Assembly: GCA_002839245.1 (NCBI GenBank)
Contig: PGXR01000046.1
Span: forward strand, 1-14,548
Direction: 5' to 3'
DNA length: 14,548 nt
DNA from: Spirochaetae bacterium HGW-Spirochaetae-7
GTDB lineage: Bacteria; Spirochaetota; Spirochaetia; Treponematales; UBA12059
Positions 14,171 to 14,548 of this stretch are shown piece after piece. Under the pieces are notes generated by a model that saw only the letters and a list, made by a program, of their open reading frames with translations, was not told where the DNA came from and searched no databases. A program made the position numbers and the translations under genes. Position 1 is the stretch's first letter, and the number at the start of each line of letters is the position of its first letter.

Positions 14171-14548
14171 ATGTTTTCACGCTTGCATATCCGAGGACGC
14201 CGCGGCTGCGACGGCCGTTCATCGTTCCCGGCGACTTTTATCGCTACGCTCATGGCGACCCTCATGGCAACGACCTTCGCGTCGTGCTCGTCCCGAGAGG
14301 GCTGGGCCGTGGTGCTGTGGCCGCCCAAGGGTTCCTCGATTAGCTATGGCGCTATCGTGCCCGTCCATTTCAAGTCCAACATCACCAAGACGTACGCGGT
14401 CGGCGTCCCGGGCTCCAAGGCAAACGAGGAGCTAGAACTATGGCGGGCCGAAGTCTATCCGAGCAAGTCCAAGGCCAAGGCGGCAGCAGCCGCTTACGGC
14501 GAACTTCTCCCCCTCTTCGGAGTAGCCACCCGCGACGGCCTCCTCCTG
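14171..14548 (+). CDS. SH3-like domain lipoprotein, spirochaete type (3'-truncated)
   Basis: 126 codons are visible and open to the window edge. The N-terminus (MFSRLHIRGRRGCDGRSS) is basic, followed by a hydrophobic stretch with the repeat ATLMATLMATT and FASC, a lipobox-like site with cysteine 39. The mature part begins SSREGWAVVLWPPKGSSIS, then GAIVPVHFKSNITKTYAVG, ELELWRAEVYPSKSKAKAAA and GVATRDGLLL. I recall this pattern from treponemal lipoproteins annotated as SH3 domain-containing, where a bacterial SH3 domain follows further on; that part is outside the window. Function unknown, probably at the cell envelope. Internal ATGs at 14252 and 14264 would give too short a signal peptide. The gene is divergent from ppx. 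Confidence 0.75.
   Translation, partial: MFSRLHIRGRRGCDGRSSFPATFIATLMATLMATTFASCSSREGWAVVLWPPKGSSISYGAIVPVHFKSNITKTYAVGVPGSKANEELELWRAEVYPSKSKAKAAAAAYGELLPLFGVATRDGLLL

Noticed and set aside
14040..14222. ppx start further upstream at 14222
   Set aside because: The extra 61 residues have no family similarity and overlap the divergent lipoprotein gene; GTG 14039 has a good Shine-Dalgarno.

Overview
The window looks like chromosomal DNA of a GC-rich, Gram-negative-type bacterium, most likely a spirochaete of the Treponema/Spirochaeta group. The best clue is the partial gene at the right end: a lipoprotein whose mature start (GWAVVLWPPKG, then VPVHFKSNI) resembles an SH3-type lipoprotein family I associate with treponemes. 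The signal peptides, the high GC content with frequent ATA (Ile) and AGG (Arg) codons, and the genes present all fit, but the assignment is inference. No rRNA, tRNA, CRISPR array, transposase or phage gene was seen. No gene-free stretch exceeds 300 bases.

Left (1-4089, + strand): the end of a branched-chain amino acid ABC transporter operon. It holds the C-terminal part of the periplasmic binding protein, two permeases (livH, livM) and two ATPases (livG, livF). From livH to livF the genes are 4 bases apart or overlap by 1-4 bases. A 140-base gap with two hairpins separates the binding protein gene from livH.

Centre-left (4090-6837, + strand): an AT-rich promoter region, a TetR-family regulator, and three tightly packed cobamide genes: cobU (cobinamide kinase/guanylyltransferase), a TIM-barrel protein that I identify as the cobamide-remodelling hydrolase CbiR, and cobS (cobamide synthase). 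Together they could remove the lower ligand of a scavenged cobamide, activate the released cobinamide and attach a new ligand. The cobU start is odd: it has no ATG and lies in the same frame as tetR, separated by one TGA.

Middle (6838-7078): a 241-base intergenic region with a 30-base exact direct repeat, a 124-base almost fully paired hairpin and an intrinsic terminator. It lies between cobS and a convergent lipoprotein 5'-nucleotidase gene (7079-8638, - strand). Divergent from the nucleotidase is malQ (4-alpha-glucanotransferase, + strand), whose likely -10 box ends six bases before the ATG, suggesting a leaderless mRNA.

Right (10384-14548): ppk1 (polyphosphate kinase) and a Ppx/GppA phosphatase with an HD domain form a translationally coupled polyphosphate operon on the - strand. 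The 3' end of ppk1 overlaps the 3' end of malQ. Divergent from ppx is the SH3-like lipoprotein gene, which again has a -10 box (TATAAT) six bases before the ATG and runs off the window.
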